In this document: piece by piece, positions 63,461 through 64,000 of the stretch
Layout of the letters: each line of letters starts with the position of its first letter
Position numbering within the stretch: the first letter of the stretch is position 1
Position numbers and translations under genes: made by a program
NCBI RefSeq assembly: GCF_051014685.1
Contig: NW_027478715.1
Span: 434,001-498,000, forward strand
Source of the DNA: Ptiloglossa arizonensis
Lineage: Eukaryota > Arthropoda > Insecta > Hymenoptera > Colletidae
DNA length: 64,000 bases
Direction: 5' to 3'
Notes under the pieces: generated by a model
Databases searched by the model: none
What the model was told of the DNA's origin: nothing
Seen by the model: only the letters and a program-made list of their open reading frames with translations

Positions 63461-63476
63461 CGGATTGGTCAATCCG
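63461..63476. other. 16-bp dyad CGGATTG-gt-CAATCCG in the reference monomer
   Basis: Monomer positions 134-149 form a perfect inverted repeat with 7-bp arms and a 2-base spacer, the strongest dyad in the unit. It is intact in most right-domain monomers and broken in many left-domain ones (GGATCGG, GGTCTATCC, CAATCCTTTCG, ATCAGGTTCG). Short dyads are known to be enriched in several centromeric satellites that lack CENP-B boxes. It could bind a dimeric protein or favour non-B structure; neither is shown. Confidence 0.75.
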
Positions 63477-63852
63477 TTCGCGAGATATGGCAGTTTGGAG
63501 GTAAGCAACGCTTGAGAAACTCAAAATTTTCGCAGTTCTGATGCTCGACAAGCATAACTAGAACGGCCTAGGGGAAAAGTACGCATACAGTTGTAATCGG
63601 GCGAGTTTCCACTTTCAGATGCAACAGAAATTTTGCGGATTGGTCAATCCGTTCGCGAGATATGGCAATTTGGAAGTAAGAAACGCTTGAGAAACTCAAA
63701 ATTTTCGCAGTTCTGATGCTCGAAACGAATTACTAGGGCGGCCTAGGGGCAAAGTACGCATACCGTTGTAATCGGGCGAGTTTCTACTTTCAGATGCAAC
63801 AGAAATTTTGCGGATTGGTCCATCCGTTCGCGAGATGTGGCAGTTTGTAGGT

Positions 63853-64000
63853 AAGAAACGCTTGAGAAACTCAAAATTTTCGCAGTTCTGATGCTCGAAA
63901 TGAATAACTAGAACGGCCTAGTGGAAAAGTACGCATACCGTTGTAATCGGGCGAGATTCTACCTTCAGATGCAACAGAAATTTTGCGGATTGGTCAATCC
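63853..64000. repeat. Partial last monomer, cut by the window end
   Basis: The last unit boundary is at 63,853 and 148 bases of the next monomer are present, ending within the CGGATTG-gt-CAATCC dyad. It has the GAAATGAATAAC, CCTAGTGG and GGGCGAGATTCTACC states also found at 60,895-61,020 and 62,995-63,120. The array clearly continues beyond the window. Confidence 0.85.

Larger units (their letters stand above)
63328..63502 (+). repeat. Reference 175-bp monomer matching the array consensus
   Basis: This monomer agrees with the most common base at every position of the consensus I read from the right domain, so it serves as the coordinate frame (monomer position 1 = 63,328). It is 175 bp and 44% GC, with 32 C, 45 G and 13 CpG; composition alone predicts about 8 CpG. 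Position 65-70 is CCTAGG and 151-156 is TCGCGA, both often conserved, so digestion at either should give a 175-bp ladder. Common variant positions are 47/49/51, 66 (CCTAGG or CCCAGG), 84-88, 101-111, 120-124, 143-150 and 158-175. A phase of 175 = 3 x 58 + 1 means no reading frame can run through the array. Confidence 0.9.
1..64000. repeat. Satellite DNA array of 175-bp monomers, head to tail
   Basis: The window is filled by one tandem repeat family. Each unit opens with AAGAAACGCTTGAG and closes with GGCAGTTTGGAGGT. The first unit starts at base 1, the second at 176, and the last boundary seen is at 63,853, which gives 365 units with a net length difference of only 23 bp. All units lie in the same orientation; I saw no inversion and no non-satellite insertion. 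Neighbouring monomers differ at a handful of recurrent positions, so the array mixes subfamilies. Unit length near the nucleosome repeat is known for many centromeric and pericentromeric satellites, and a role in heterochromatin or a centromere is inferred from that alone. The family and species are not recognised. Confidence 0.98.
30890..64000. repeat. Right domain: length-invariant satellite with higher-order repeats
   Basis: The period is exactly 175 bp. Checkpoints 2,100 bp apart (12 units), at 31,201, 33,301, 35,401 and so on to 60,601, all fall on the same AAGTACGCAT-like segment of the monomer. The span from 29,902 to 62,277 is 185 x 175 with no net indel, and the only length change I found afterwards is one inserted base near 62,461 (AAACGCGTTGAG). 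Variation is almost purely by substitution. Diagnostic states include ACGGACTGGGGG, CATACAGTTG, CATAGTGTTG, GGGCCAGTTTC, GAGGTATGG, GATGCTTCAG and GATGCGGTAGTTTG. Stretches between listed blocks (37.2-40.7 and 42.4-44.4 kb) are made of these same subfamilies in other orders and contain no other element. Confidence 0.88.

Noticed and set aside
63463..63469. CCAAT (NF-Y-like) element on the minus strand in each unit
   Set aside because: It is a five-base match that falls inside the dyad, with no promoter context.
63328..63502. Monomer as an internal duplication (TTCTGATGC near 34 and TTCAGATGC near 112; AAATTTTCGC near 22 and AAATTTTGCG near 127)
   Set aside because: The two similar pairs are 78 and 105 bp apart and in opposite order, so they do not fit one ancestral half-unit. 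Chance similarity is likely.
1..64000. CRISPR array, because of regular spacing
   Set aside because: There are no short repeats alternating with unique spacers. The entire 175-bp unit is repeated and no cas genes are present.
1..64000. Human or primate alpha satellite (171 bp)
   Set aside because: Unit length and sequence differ, and no true CENP-B box is present.
1..64000. Telomere repeats, rDNA spacer or tRNA-derived sequence
   Set aside because: No TTAGGG-like or TTTAGGG-like runs, rRNA segments or tRNA cloverleaf were seen.

Overview
The whole 64 kb window is one uninterrupted head-to-tail satellite DNA array, with all units in the same orientation. The monomer is 175 bp. About 365 full monomers run from base 1, and a 148-bp partial monomer ends the window. 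I see no genuine gene, RNA gene, transposon, CRISPR array, microsatellite island or unique flanking sequence. The organism must be a eukaryote, because tandem arrays of nucleosome-sized units over tens of kilobases are typical of centromeric, pericentromeric or subtelomeric heterochromatin. I do not recognise the monomer. It does not resemble human alpha satellite, Arabidopsis CEN178, maize CentC or rice CentO as I know them, so I name no species. A centromeric role is plausible but not shown.

The reference monomer is 44% GC and has 13 CpG, about 1.6 times the number expected from its base composition. It carries several dyads: CGGATTG-gt-CAATCCG, TTGAG-aaa-CTCAA, AAAATTTT, CCTAGG and TCGCGA. 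It also carries a degenerate CENP-B-box-like 17-mer.

The array has two domains. The left domain (about 1-30.2 kb) is heterogeneous. Its monomers vary in length by a few bases, with a net loss of 24 bp over about 170 monomers. Blocks of 4 to 20 monomers recur at many spacings, such as the 3.3-kb segment at 2.87-6.19 kb, which recurs at 15.1-18.6 kb and in part at 20.2-21.8 kb. After a short transition (30.2-30.9 kb), the right domain has a strictly constant 175-bp period. From 29,902 to 62,277 is exactly 185 x 175 bp, and every checkpoint 2,100 bp apart is in phase. It contains higher-order repeats: a 16-mer (2,800 bp) with an inserted extra 4-mer (700 bp) at 30.9-37.2 kb, two near-identical 15-mers (2,625 bp) at 44.4-49.7 kb, and two 6-mers (1,050 bp) at 57.4-59.5 kb. 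It also has longer-range copies at offsets of 12, 21, 23, 35 and 56 monomers.

The overall picture is a satellite evolving by unequal exchange or break-induced amplification of multi-monomer blocks. The edges of the blocks, and single diagnostic substitutions inside them, can be read directly. Coordinates of duplications come from comparing the sequence by eye. Edges are good to a few tens of bases, and identities were spot-checked, not computed.
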